Of a stretch of 64,000 bases of DNA, positions 10,780 to 22,180 are shown piece after piece (position 1 is the first letter of the stretch; each line of letters begins with the position of its first letter). The position numbers and the translations under genes are program-made. The notes under the pieces are model-generated. The model was not told where the DNA came from and did no database searches. It saw only the letters and a program-made list of their open reading frames with translations. The stretch covers positions 4,065,731-4,129,730 of the forward strand of contig NW_024881283.1 in NCBI RefSeq assembly GCF_018691265.1. Direction: 5' to 3'. Origin of the DNA: Tyto alba (taxonomy: Eukaryota; Chordata; Aves; Strigiformes; Tytonidae).

Positions 10780-11270
10780 CCCTTTGCAAAAGCACTCTTC
10801 ATAATGCTTTGAAAATTTCCATTTTTCAAAGGCAGCTTAAGCAGCCCTTTGTATATCACTTTTTGACCAAGTTTCATTTCTTTTTCCTTCATCTTCTGTC
10901 TCTTTATTTGTTTAGAGTTTTATCTCTGGGATTCCAATTCCTCCTCGGGAGGTTGTTGCATAAGTAGCCTCCATACTGATTGCAAGGATTTTAATTTGGT
11001 AGCTTTCATCTTAAGCTGTTTCTAAGGCACTTCCTCATTTGTTTAAAATCACCCTGCCTAAAGCTTTCAAACTGTTTTTCTGGCTTGATACTTCCCAAAG
11101 GGCTGTGGGACTTAATTAGAGTCCCTGCTCCTTTGTGGTTCAGTGACAGTTGCCTGGATTAAGTCAAGAGTTGCCACTCCACTTGTGTGCCCCAGACCTC
11201 ACTTTGCAGCTCTGACATTGCGACTTCTCCAATGTGATTTGGATCTCTTAACAGGCAGGTAGCTACAGCC
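10780..11270. promoter_or_regulatory. AT-rich island, candidate conserved non-coding element
   Basis: About 0.5 kb of AT-rich unique sequence with CTTTATTTGTTTAG near 10903, GGATTTTAATTTGGTAGC near 10986 and CTTAATTAGAG near 11111. There is no repeat signature and no protein resemblance. It is a candidate regulatory element by composition only. Confidence 0.3.
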
Positions 11271-12059
11271 ACTCCTAACTGCTCTCCTCATGGCTTTGCA
11301 GCTCCCTGTGACCTCCTGGCCCCTGGGCTACCTGGCTGTGAAAGCCAGGGGGGATAAAAAATCCCAGGGGACAGGACAAGGCTCTTCCATCCAAGATGAG
11401 GATGGATACCTGGTCAGCGTCCAATAGAGAAAACATCTTTTTAGAGAACAGGCAGGTAGGTTGAAGGGAGAACAAAACAAGGAGCATGAGCAGAGGCGGG
11501 AAGGGAGGAAAGGGGAATTCATACACACACTTTTCAATCTCCTTGGTTAGCAAGTGCTACCCCAGTTACTCAGAACTGGCCTGGGATGAATGCACAAGGA
11601 CAAAGTCAGCTACACAGCCTGCCAGGGTGAGTCCCCCCTGCACAGCACCCCAGAGCTGCTGGAGCCCATCCAGAGCAAAGATATCCATAGGGCTGAGCCC
11701 AGGGAAGGGGGACTGGCTCAGGGGAGACATGATGTACTGGCACAAGGAGCGTCACAGTCCAGGGTCCAAGGTGACCCTGTGGAAGACCTCCAGTACAGAG
11801 AAACGCCTGTCCCAGCCAAAACCTGAGCACTGGCATCACTTGCTCCACAGGGGAGACTACCTCTGCCCATCAGACTGCTACCCCTCTCCCCCCTGCCACC
11901 CTCCTTTCTGGTACAGGTCCCCACCCATCCCTTTCTCCTCCCTGATGGTGCCTCCGTGATCTGGTTTTCTCTGAACTGGAAGAGAGTTGAGCTGTGAGGG
12001 TCAGCCTCAGGCCAGCTCTGACATCCTTCTCAGCGGGGGTGTTTGCCTGAGCCCCACCT

Positions 12060-12240
12060 CTGGTTTACAGGATGTGATTTACACTGATTTAATTGGTGTC
12101 AGCTTAATTGGCTCATCCAGCTCCCATATGTGTTGGGAGGGGGCCAGAGAGAGCATTAAAGGATCATTACGCATTACAAGCATCTTTCTCCATCTCCTCT
12201 CTGTCGCTCCTTCTCCTCCCTTACATTTTAGGAAGCTAGG
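12060..12240. promoter_or_regulatory. Short AT-rich island with repeated TTAATTGG words
   Basis: GATTTAATTGG and CTTAATTGG occur within 25 bases of each other (about 12085-12112), followed by GCATTAAAGGATC and TACGCATTACAAG. Two closely spaced copies of the same homeodomain-type word in unique sequence suggest a regulatory element. Conservation is untested. Confidence 0.3.
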
Positions 12241-14783
12241 ACACTCCAGCATGAGGTGGGAACCTTTTCTGGGAATCCTGACTCTGGGAAACCTGTTGGA
12301 ACCAGACAAAATGGTAGCTTGTGCCTGAAGTCACACCTGCAGTGCCTAGTGCTCCCCCTTCCCACTGGTCCCCCAGCAGCTGCCAGGCAAGGGCATCTCT
12401 GCAGGGAAGGCACCACACCAGCACCAGTCCCCAGGACCTGCAGGAACTGTCACGACTCACATGCTAGCTGCAGTCAGTTACAAAGCCTGACACGATCCCT
12501 TCCAGCACTGCAGCCTTTTTTGCAATATAGTTCTGGTTTGTGGGGACAGCCACAGCTCCAGAAGGGACACTGGGCAGTTGCATGCCTCGAGGATTGGAGG
12601 CAGGTATCTGTGTGCAAGGTGTGTGTCGGATGGGATGGTCTTGGGACAGGCTCAGAGGAGAGGGGATGCTCTACACTGCATAGGGGTAGTGAGGTGACAG
12701 GGACTGGGGCTTCATGTGGGGAGGGATATTATACACTTGGGGAGCATGAAGAGAGAGTCATGGATGTCAGGATCCCATGTGCTCTCTGCCCTCCAGATAT
12801 AGGAGCTCCAGGCTCTGCTGTCACACTTCAGCCTTGCTGGGCATCACCCTCGTGCCAGCCACTGTTTCTGGATGGAACCTGTCCCTGCACCGAGGCAGGT
12901 CTGGCACACATCCACTCCCTCCTGATACCCTCTAAGACTGGGATGTAGACCAAGCCACCACCTCTTTTCCCCTCCTGGATCTGCTCTGTTGTTCAGGCCT
13001 CTGTCTTGTGTGCAATCTCCTGTGCACAGACATCCACGGTCCCTTTGCTACTGTGCAGCATCCCCATATCATGATGCCTCCTCCCATTCAGTCACCTTTT
13101 CCAGACTCCCTGATGGGAGTTCTGCTGTGCCTTAGACCCACAGCCAGCAACAGGCCTGTCCCCAAAACTCCCTCCCTGCCAGATGTGCCCAGTGTACCCC
13201 AGGAACTGCCCCTGCCGCCAGCAGCCCAGGGCAGAGCCACTCGCTCAGCCAACTCCCAGCTCTGCAAAAAGCAAGTACAAGAAGTGCCCCAGCCCCATGC
13301 ACACTGGTGCTGCACCGAATGCCCTGCAGCAGTGCAGATGTCTTCTGAGCTAAATAAGGGAATCAGCCAGAGCTGTTATGTTCTGCACCCAGCGGATGCT
13401 GCAGGGAAGAAAATTACAATTATGTGCATTATAGCAAGAGCCCTACTATGCCAGATACTGCACAGGCACTGAAGGGAGCAGGTTCTGCCCCCGAAACCTC
13501 AAGACATTCCCACCACTTAGTCTCAGGTGCTGACATTTTGCTGCTGGGGTCCCTGGGCCAGGGATTCACAGAGTGGAAGCATGATGTTCCCAAGGCTGTA
13601 CAGAAGGAACCCTGCTCTGCCCACCCCAGGAGGAGGGTGATGTCCAGGATAAAACATAGGGTCCTCATTTGTCCACTCTAACCAGACCTGCTGCTTTCTG
13701 AAACTGCCTGTGGAAAACCACTGGGAAAGGAAACCCCAGAGAAGCAAGCTGGAGTCCTGGAGCTGGGTGAGCGCTGAGCGCGGGTGCAGGCTCCAAGAGG
13801 AGCTGGCTGGGGAGCCTGGTGATGCTGCCAACTTGGCATGGTTCAGGCGGCAGCCCCAGTCCCAAGCCACCCAAGCTGTTGGGAGTGGGTATAAAACAGA
13901 CCCTGCTGGCCAGTCCCCAAGGGGAAGAGCTGGCTTGGGCAGGAAACATCATTGCTGACATTTAAGAGCGGGGGAAAAGCGCCCAGTTGGCAGGCAGGGA
14001 GAGCAGCACCCGGTACTCCAGCAGCCCTCCTCCCCCTCAGGGCTGCAGTCCCCTTTCTCATGCCTCACCACTGGCTCCATCTCCCACTGCTGTTTCCCTT
14101 CAGTGTCTGCAAAACAGCCCATGGCTGCCACGCTCCTGCCATGGCTACTCACTGTGACCGGTGGAGAACCGCTCAGTCCTGGCTGTCCCCAGCCCCCTTG
14201 GAGCAGAGCCGGCTCTGAGGATCACAACGTGCCAGCCACAGCACTGGGACATGCAGGGCAAGGCTGGCCTGGGATGGGAGCTGCACTTCTAACTCATATG
14301 GGGTCCTGGGGCAGGACCAGCAAGGGAACACCTGGGAGAAGGATACCGTGCACTAGTCTGGCTGTGTTGATGGAGAATCACAAGCTGAGGATCCCTCCAG
14401 TCCCAGTTGCCCCATCCCTGCAAGCGAGCATGTGAAAAATCCCATCCCACCAGACCAGGTATCAGGGCAGTCTCCAAACTCTGGTCCCGGTGGAAGGCTG
14501 AACCTGACTCAGTGGGAGATGGATCCCTGTGCTGCAGATGGCTCCAGCTCCCCGGCGGGGTCATGCACCCTCCTGCTGTTGGAGGAAGAGTTGGGGTGAG
14601 TAACTCTGAGCTTCACTGGGCCCCATGCTCAGGGCAGGCATATCTGGGAGTGTCTGGTGGATCAGCTCTGTGGCCATGGGGCAGTGGAGGTGAAGCCCAC
14701 CCCAGGCACTGCCAAAGCTCAGTCACAAACCCCGTCTTGCGCCCTGCAGTGCCACATACCCCTGAGAACCAGGCTGATGGTTC

Positions 14784-14805
14784 AGCTGGAGCTGGAGCTG
14801 GAGCT
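14784..14805. repeat. Short AGCTGG hexamer tandem repeat
   Basis: Just under four head-to-tail copies of AGCTGG, a small microsatellite-like repeat in GC-rich sequence. Confidence 0.9.
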
Positions 14806-15399
14806 TCCCCTCCTGGAGAAGGAGGGAGGGTGGGTGGACAGAGGGCTTGGAGCAGGGACGTTAGGCTGGGGGTCCCTGATGGGGCGCAGCCTTGGAAGAG
14901 AGGATGGGGTGGCATGTTGAAGGACCCCACAGGCAGGGGATGGGGTCACTGGCTGCTGCAGGGAACTGGAGGTATCAAAGCAAACCCCATCACTGCAGAG
15001 CCCAGAGTTTGTCCTGGACAGTCAAAACCTCTTCCCAGGCAAACTCACGTGCTCAGATTGGAAGTCAGTAAAGAAAAAAAGACATCAGGGCCCTGATCTC
15101 CCCAGAGGGACCTGCTAGCATGAGACCCCTTCATCCCTTGGGAGCATCAAGAGACAAACCCCACGCAGGACCCTGGGGGATGCATGTGTGAAGCCCTCCG
15201 GGCTGGTCGTGGTCCTGCCCACATCTCCAGCCGTGGGCTTGCGACTGCAGCACATGGCTCCCAGGGTGGGCAGTGGCCAGGGACACTACCTGAACCCACA
15301 ACCCCAGAAAATTTGTCCCAGCCTCACTGGCTGCCAGCAAAGCCCAGCAGGAGCATCTCTCGTGGTGCCCACGATGTTGAGATGGAGCGTGTACCTGCA

Positions 15400-15640
15400 A
15401 GCACAGATGGTAAACTCCAACAGCAACAGAAATGCGGAGATCATAATTATCTGAACATAATGAAGGGTTTCATTAAATACACTTGGAAAACAACTCAGCA
15501 GCCGCACAAAGTTAAACTGCTGGTCTCAACTCTCCAAACTATTTAAAATTTATTAGCTTCCCCTGCGGGTCTCAAGCTTTTAAGTACCAGAGAATTCTTG
15601 AAAATAAGATATTTTTTCCTTTCTTTCCCCCAACTCTTTC
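15400..15640. promoter_or_regulatory. AT-rich island, candidate conserved non-coding element
   Basis: Unique AT-rich sequence including TCATAATTATCTG near 15442, CATTAAATACACTTGG near 15472 and AAATTTATTAGC near 15546. No gene or repeat signature was seen. It stands out against GC-rich flanks. Confidence 0.3.
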
Positions 15641-18600
15641 CAATGTTTTTTGGCCTCTCAGAAGTGTCTGCGGGGGGAAACCACTAGCCCCCACTCTGTT
15701 GTTCTCTCCACTCCTGCAGATACATTTTCTTTCCCACCTGCCCCCTGTCACTGCTCCCCCTCCCTAGGCTGCTTTTCACTTGGGCTGCAGAGCACAGCCA
15801 TTTCCAAAGGGATGATCAAATCAGAGACACCTGCACACTGATCCCTGCTAAATCCTGGACTCCAGACTGCAGGTGGTTCTTGTTGCAAAGGGATTAGTGG
15901 GAGGCTGAATAAACCTGGGTTTGATCTAGTGCTAACTGGCATAGGGTAATGCCCTTGGCTAAGATGAGATTTACTGAGCTGTATCTCTTCATAATGTGTG
16001 AGGGGAGGCAGCATTGGGAGGATGCTCTTTCCTGCTCAGGAAAAGAAATTCCTGGTTTTGGTTAACAGCAATAGCTCAGCGCTTGGAGAGGTGCTGGAGT
16101 CTGATGCTGGATCTGAGATCAGCGAAGCTGAGCAGGGGCTGGCTGCACACAGGGAGGCCCAGGGGACATTCAGGGGCTTTCTTCTCTCACCCCATATCTG
16201 GGGGGAAGGGTTTTGTGTCTGGAGAGGCAGGGAGCTCTGTCACGGGCCATAGTGGGCTGGGAGGAAAGATACTTTGGTTGCTGTTGCAGCAGTGGAGCTG
16301 ATGGCAGGGATGGGGCTGGTTCTGGTGCCAGCAAAGGGCCAGGGCCTAGACTGGAGCATTGTCTTCCTTCTTCTGTGAAAGTTTGCAGTTGGTGACATAG
16401 GAAAACTTTGTGGCATCAATTCTGCTTTGGTGAAGTAATTGTGCTGAGGAGAAGGAAGGTGGGATTTTTTTCATGGGAGATTATAATGCTTGGTGCCAGA
16501 CTGTTTCATTAAAATATTCTGATTTATAGGCCTTGGTTTCAGTCTGGAAAGGGGCTTCAAACACATGGATGATGCAGTGGGATCAGGTGAAACTTAATAT
16601 TTCTCCTCCTTGTGTGTTGGAAGCCTCAGGAGCTGTCACTGACAATCACAGTACTCTATTCTCCTCCATTTTTTGAAATAGCAGTGAACTAAGAAATTCC
16701 GGTTTTGGCCAAGCTTCTAATGAACTCTAATAGCATCGTCCTGGGACTGCACTTGACTGTGAAGTGAGATCAGCAAAAGCTGCTGGGAGTGGAAAAATAC
16801 CAGGGGAGAGGGTAGGAAGCGTCCCCGCGTCATTGTATTGGGGTAGGAGAAGAAAATGCATCTTCCCTTTGCCACTGGACGTACAGCCTTGCTGTGCATC
16901 TGAACTCTTTCTGCTCATTCTCCAAGCCCCAGAGGCTGCGTTACCTGTTGCTCACAGCTACGTTAATCTGGGCTCTCCCATGCTCGGTCAGCTTGGAGCG
17001 TGCATCTGCCAGCAAGCGATCATGGAGGCACGCTGTAAAGGATGTGTCTGCAGGGCAGTGCGAGGAACAAGCTGTGTGCCAGGAGTTGAGGGAATTGAGC
17101 AGCATTTGCACAAAGGCAATAACAGGGTTGTTAAGTTATGAGAGAGCAGGGGACAGGCCTTGGAGCACTGTCTTGCTGAGCAATCCATTAAGGGAGAGGC
17201 TGTATGATACAGGCATATTTGCAGCACGCTCTGCAGAGGGTTGGGTAGAGATAACACAATTACAGGTGAATTAAAACAAACCCAGCTTCCCAGTGACAAC
17301 CAGCAGCTGCCTTAAACCTCAGAAATTCAGGGACAGGAGGAGGGGTTGCTCCCCCCTCTCTTGCAACAGGGCAGGCTGCAGAGCTTTGCAGGAGAGCAAT
17401 ATGGAAAGTCCCAAATATCCTGAGAGAGGGAGACAGATGGGGCAGGAGGAGACAAGGAGTCCCTGGAGCAAGTGGGTCTTGTCATTCAAAGTCATTTTGA
17501 GCCCTGGAAGGGGGTGTGTGTGGGTGATGTGACCACCGGGAGCGGGGGACAGCAAGTCTGCTGCCAGTCTGGTTTGGGGAGCAACTGGTAGAGGAAGAAG
17601 AGAGAGATTGTGAGTGAGGAGGGGAGTTGGAGGGAATGCTGCTGCCTTGGCAGGGCTTTGACCCCTTTTTCTAGTGTCTTGCTGCCTTGCCTGGGGAGGC
17701 AGACCGGGCGAGGAGCACACGTGGAGCAGTCAGCTGCTCCCCCAGCCAGGGTCCCCCCGGGCACTGTGGCAACAGTGGCAAGACGTGGGCATCAGGTGCA
17801 GTTATCTGGCAACAGAGAGGGCTTTTCCTCCAGGAATTAATGCAGGAACGAGGCCAGGACTCTCAGAGCACTGATTCCAGGAGGCTTGGCTGGGATGCGA
17901 TGTGCTGCTGGGTCACTGCTCTGCCACGTGTGCAATGAGCTGGCTGGTCTCAGACTACTCCGGCACAGAAAAGTGGGGCAGCCAACGTTATAGGGAAGGC
18001 CAAAGAGAAAAATTCCTTAGAAACTGGGCTTGGTCTTACTCACAAAGATGCTCGGTCCCCAGTATGAAGGTCGGGTCAGCACAGGAGCTGGGATGCATGT
18101 TTGCCCAGTTTTATTGTCCATTAAATGTGGGGCTGGATCTGCTCCCTGTTTTGTGGGTGCCCCAAACCCAGCTGTTTCTCTTCCCACTTTTAAAGTGGCC
18201 GGATGAGAGAAACTGTTTCTTTCACTAAATAAGCAGCTCTGCACAGTGGCCTTGTCTTGACTGTCTTCCCACCCAGAAAGGGCAAACCAGAGGGAGACAG
18301 ATGTGAGTCAGGGGCAGCAGGCAGGCAGAGAAAGTGCCTGCGTTCCCTCTCGGGTAGCCAACCATGCAGAGGCAGGAGCTCTGCCTACAGCTCGGCTCAT
18401 CAAAGCTGCTCTCCTAAGCAGAAGGGGCAGCTCAGTGTGTAAGTTACACAGTGCCCTGAGCAAGGTGTACATCTGCAAACTGGAAATGCTCCACGGGCAT
18501 GGCCACTGTCACCACACCAACCCTGGCCACGTGTCCCTGCCTGCCTGGGCATGCGTGAGAGCGGGGCAGAGGCTGGAACTCATGCTGGCCCCAAGAGGAA

Positions 18601-20039
18601 TTTGCGGAGCTTGACTGGGAAGAGGGAGGGCTTTCTCCCAAGGCAAGGGGTCTCCAAAACTTGTCAAGGTCTGGGAGCAGCAAATCATTCTCGTGATGAA
18701 CCCGTGGGAGATGCAGCAGGGAGCATGAATGCAGAGTGCTAGCACAGCTTGACAGCTGGACCTCAGCTGGGCACAGATGCTTCAGCAGAGAGTGATGGTG
18801 TTTCCTGGCCCAAAGGCCTGCCGTCTCATCTGTTCTCACCACGGCACCTTCTCTGGAGGCCGTGGGGAGTGCTGTGGGCACTGATGAGTGGGAAGAGCAG
18901 GGACGTGCAGTCCAAACCCTGCCAGGCTTCCCTTTGATCTGTCCAGAGCCAAGTCTGTGGCTGGTCAGGGACAAGCTCTTTGCTTCCAAGGCAGCAGTTA
19001 CCAGCCCTGCTGTGATGACAGTGCAACTGATGGCTGCTTGGTGCCTTTTGTGAAGGTGGCCCACACCATGAAATTCCTCCTCCATGTCCCACCAAAGGCA
19101 GGCCAGGGAAGGAGCTCATCTGCATGGCTAAGCCCAGCTCTTCCTAAACGGAGACAAGCTCTGTCCTTCCTTGGCTGTGCTCACTGTGTCTGCTCAGGGG
19201 ATGGCACTGGAAGGTGGATCTGGAGGGAGACCCAGCTACGTGCCCTGGGGTGACTGCGGGTGAACCTCCAAGGCTGCTCGAGCTTTCTCTCCCAGCTGGA
19301 TTTGGGGGGTCACAGTCATGAGCTGTGTTGGTGCACGTGAGGCGTCTGGGCTTGCACGGTCAAGGCTGTGCACGTGCCTGAGTGGAGGAAGAGGAGAGGA
19401 TTTTGTTTTCCATCTCAATCAGCCCGGTCTCTTTAGCGAGCTCTAACAAAGGGACGGTGGCTTTTCATGCTGCTCTTGATCTCGAGGCCAGTAGCAAAAT
19501 CCTCCCGGCGAGTCCCTGGGCACCATTCCCTCCTCTCTCATCCTGCAGCGATGCCGGAAACACTGCAGGCGGTACAAATAGAGGGCAGCATTAGTGATGC
19601 AGAGTGATGCAGAGCCGAGAGGGGACTTGTGCTCCAGAAGCACACAGCCCTCCCTGCCAGCTGCCTCCGCGTCCTGTTCCTGGGGTGCTGGGGGACACGG
19701 ACCGGTGCGATGCAGGCAGCTGGCTCGGGCTGCTTTTGGGTCAGTGTTTTCCTCTCAGTTGAATAATTCCCATGGTTAGAAGGGATTTCCCATACCAGTA
19801 GCATCACAGCAGTGGGTTTCTGGGGTTGGCAAGGCAAATTATTTGCGGGGGACACCGGCTCTGTCCTGACTGTCACTGAAGTCCTCGGTGACCTTGGAGG
19901 GAGACTCCTCCTGACTTGGCAGCTCTTGTGTCTCCTCTTTATCAGTCCTGCCTAGGTGAGGCTGGGGGCTGTGCCTAGCTATCCTAAGGAGCAGGTCTGT
20001 CTCACCAATCAGTTCCCACCTCCTCATCATCTGGGATGC
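15641..20039. other. Long gene-free stretch
   Basis: Mixed sequence with overlapping open frames up to 213 codons (-18444-19085), none resembling a known protein. A short AT-richer patch at 16400-16720 includes TTCATTAAAATATTC. Nothing else was supported. Confidence 0.45.
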
Positions 20040-20340
20040 TCTACTTGATTTCAGTGAGGAGCCATTTCCCCTCCATGCTGCAGAATAAAAAAGGATTTTA
20101 CTTATTTTGTTGTTGTTTTTTTCCCCCTCTATTAAGTCTGTGACTAGAACATTGTGGCTTTTAAGTTTATTCCAAGTGTTTGATATTTTACATAATCGTA
20201 TTATTTATGTGACAAGATTAGAAATACTCTGCATGCTGACAGGCAACTAGCACACACGCAATTTCTTGCCAATCCTTCACGAATTTGCATTGTATTCCTG
20301 ACTTCTTAGAGTCTGTGCAGATTGTAGCGTTAGGCAGAGA
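20040..20340. promoter_or_regulatory. AT-rich island with POU octamer word
   Basis: Unique AT-rich sequence containing ACATAATCGTATTATTTATG near 20190 and a perfect octamer ATTTGCAT at 20283-20290 (the POU-factor site on the other strand). No coding or repeat signature was seen. It is a candidate regulatory element by motif content only. Confidence 0.3.
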
Positions 20341-20472
20341 GAGAGGTATGTAGAGAAACAGAGGGGGAAGGTGGAGAAGATGGGAGGCAACTGCTCATGC
20401 GAGAGCTGTTGGCTCCCTCCTGTCTTTCAAGATCTTTTAGTCTTTGCTGAAGGGGCACCCAGTGCTCAGTGC

Positions 20473-20545
20473 CTGTCACACTGGGGCTAATGGAAATACC
20501 TGGCCAGGCTTCAAACCCTTGGCCTCTAACAGCAAGTGCTAAGCA
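20473..20545 (-). mobile_element. MIR-like SINE fragment (5' tRNA-related part), weak
   Basis: On the + strand the sequence runs CACACTGGGGCTAATGG, then CAGGCTTCAAACCCTTGG and CTCTAACAGCAAGTGCTAAG. The spacing resembles the reverse complement of MIR, which reads roughly as a cacag-ctag-taag-tgg block, then gattcgaaccc, then a short stretch ending in a gtgctctt-like word. The degenerate Pol III box B (TTCAAACCC in place of TTCGAACCC) is the clearest match. It is heavily diverged and could be chance. Confidence 0.4.
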
Positions 20546-21064
20546 CACAAAGGTGTTTGGTTTAATATCCCACTGCTCGCCCGTGGGATACTTGATTTAT
20601 TCTATGCCTGTAAACATTCATTTCACACCTAAACAGGGGCAGGTTCATCACTTCTGCAATCATCATTTATTCATGTCGTGAGGGTTGCGGGAAGCAGAGA
20701 TAAATGGATTTCTGTGAAATTGGTGCTCCAGGCTGCTCAGGAGCCTCCATCCTTCTCACCAGGCTCTAGAGCAGGGTGGGAAAGTTTCCCTCTTCAGCTC
20801 CTCCACCCTGGTGCTGTGGCACAGTGTCCTCCACAGAGCTGTGCCGTGTCTCAGCCAGGATGCGGAGCAACTGGAGGGCTCCGACCCCCAAACCAGCCAA
20901 GGGACACTGGGGTCCCTCATTCCCAAATGTCACAAGGTCTCAGCTGTGCTCGAGTGATGGCTTGTGCAGAGATATCTTGCTGTGAGTCCTTCCTTTGCTG
21001 GCTTTCCCCCACCCTGGGGGAACTTTCTGTCCTCTGCATTAAGGTAAGCATTTGCTACATATCC

Positions 21065-21098
21065 TTTTTTTTTTTGGGGGGGGGGGGGGGTGGGGTGG
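21065..21098. repeat. Oligo(T)11-oligo(G)15 tract, G-quadruplex prone
   Basis: Eleven T are followed directly by fifteen G, then TGGGGTGG. The G run can form intramolecular or intermolecular quadruplexes and is a likely length-error spot in sequencing. Confidence 0.9.
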
Positions 21099-21419
21099 TT
21101 GGTAATAGTCACCCTTTTCTGCAGGAAAAACCCCTGCCTTTTGTGCTCCATGCAGAGAATGACTGGCTGAGAGGGGCTAGTGCTGCATGAGACCTCACAG
21201 ACATCCTGGAGGCCACAGACTTGGGACAGAGCCTGGGACCTGGCCGTGGATTCCCATGCCAGTCAGGGCTGGAATAAACCTCCTCAGTGCCTGCAGGACA
21301 TCGCACCCCTGATGAGGAAATCCTACATCCAGCTGGCCCTCAGCCAACTGATGCTCACCCAGCGCACCCCAGGATGGCAGAGCAAACCCCAAACCACCAG
21401 AGACGGATGCACCCTCCCT

Positions 21420-22180
21420 AAGTAATTCATGGCTCAAGCTCACACTTGGCTTCCTTTGTTATCTCAATACGAATGAAAAAAAATGAACCAAGATTAAAGA
21501 GCTCTGGCTCTGTTTCCAAATTTATGGGCATTTAAAATGTGATGTTTGAGTCTGTTACTCCTCCGACTGTTGTCAGGCTGATTCAGCGCAGAGCAGCGTG
21601 GGCACCATGCTCCCAGCTGGCCTGGGGCATTGCCATGCTCAGATGTGTCAGACGATGGTCAGCATCCTGTACACCCCCAGGGATGAGTGGATCCAGAAGG
21701 CTCACAGCCGCGTGACCACAGGACTTTGTGTAGTCCCCGTGGTAGCCAGCTTTATCACTGCATCCTCCTCCTCATCATCATCACCCTGTCCGTCTCACTG
21801 CACCTCACCCAGCCACCCTCTGCCACTCTACACCCCTCCTGGACGACACTCTCCATCTCTCAGCATCCCACTTCCCGCCCCTGGCACTAAGCTCGTAAAC
21901 CTTGCAGTGCTAATTGGCTCTGACTTGGCTCTGCTCTGCAGAGGCTCACCTTCTGGAAGTGACCATTTCTCTCTGTTCAGCCTGGAGGGAGCCGCGAGGG
22001 CTAAGTTAGATTTAGACCTTGAATTTCTAAATGTCTGAAATTAGGTGAGATGAATCCACAGCTTCTCTGGCACCTTGTCCCCGTGATTAATCACTGTCTG
22101 AGAGCAAAGCTGGGTTCTCCCTACCTCGTAATTTGGCACCATTTCTAATGGAAATAAAAGCTTCTACTGTGTCCAGCTCT
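21420..22180. promoter_or_regulatory. Two AT-richer patches, candidate regulatory sequence
   Basis: Patches at about 21420-21580 and 21890-22170 contain words such as ATTTAAAATGTGATG, GTGCTAATTGGC, GTGATTAATCACTG (a palindromic ATTAAT core near 22084-22097) and CGTAATTTGGC. They flank a short TCC/TCA trinucleotide-rich stretch near 21764-21787. No gene was recognised. Confidence 0.25.

Larger units (their letters stand above)
11271..15399. other. Long gene-free GC-moderate stretch
   Basis: Many open frames of 60-230 codons overlap on both strands without any recognisable family. The longest (+12256-12948 and +14407-15096) have the composition of translated non-coding DNA, rich in Pro, Gly, Ser, Cys and Trp. 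The stretch contains one AT-rich island (12060-12240) and one short GGAGCT array, listed separately. No tRNA, LINE or LTR was seen. Confidence 0.45.

Noticed and set aside
12256..12948. 230-codon + strand frame
   Set aside because: No recognised domain, Cys/Gly/Pro-rich, overlapped by frames on the other strand.
16090..16170. GAAGCTGAGCAGGG word resembling 5S rRNA, as in AmnSINE1 heads
   Set aside because: Only about 14 bases match, and the expected following 5S and tRNA-related parts are absent.
18444..19085. 213-codon - strand frame
   Set aside because: No recognised domain; His/Ser/Leu-rich composition typical of translated non-coding DNA.
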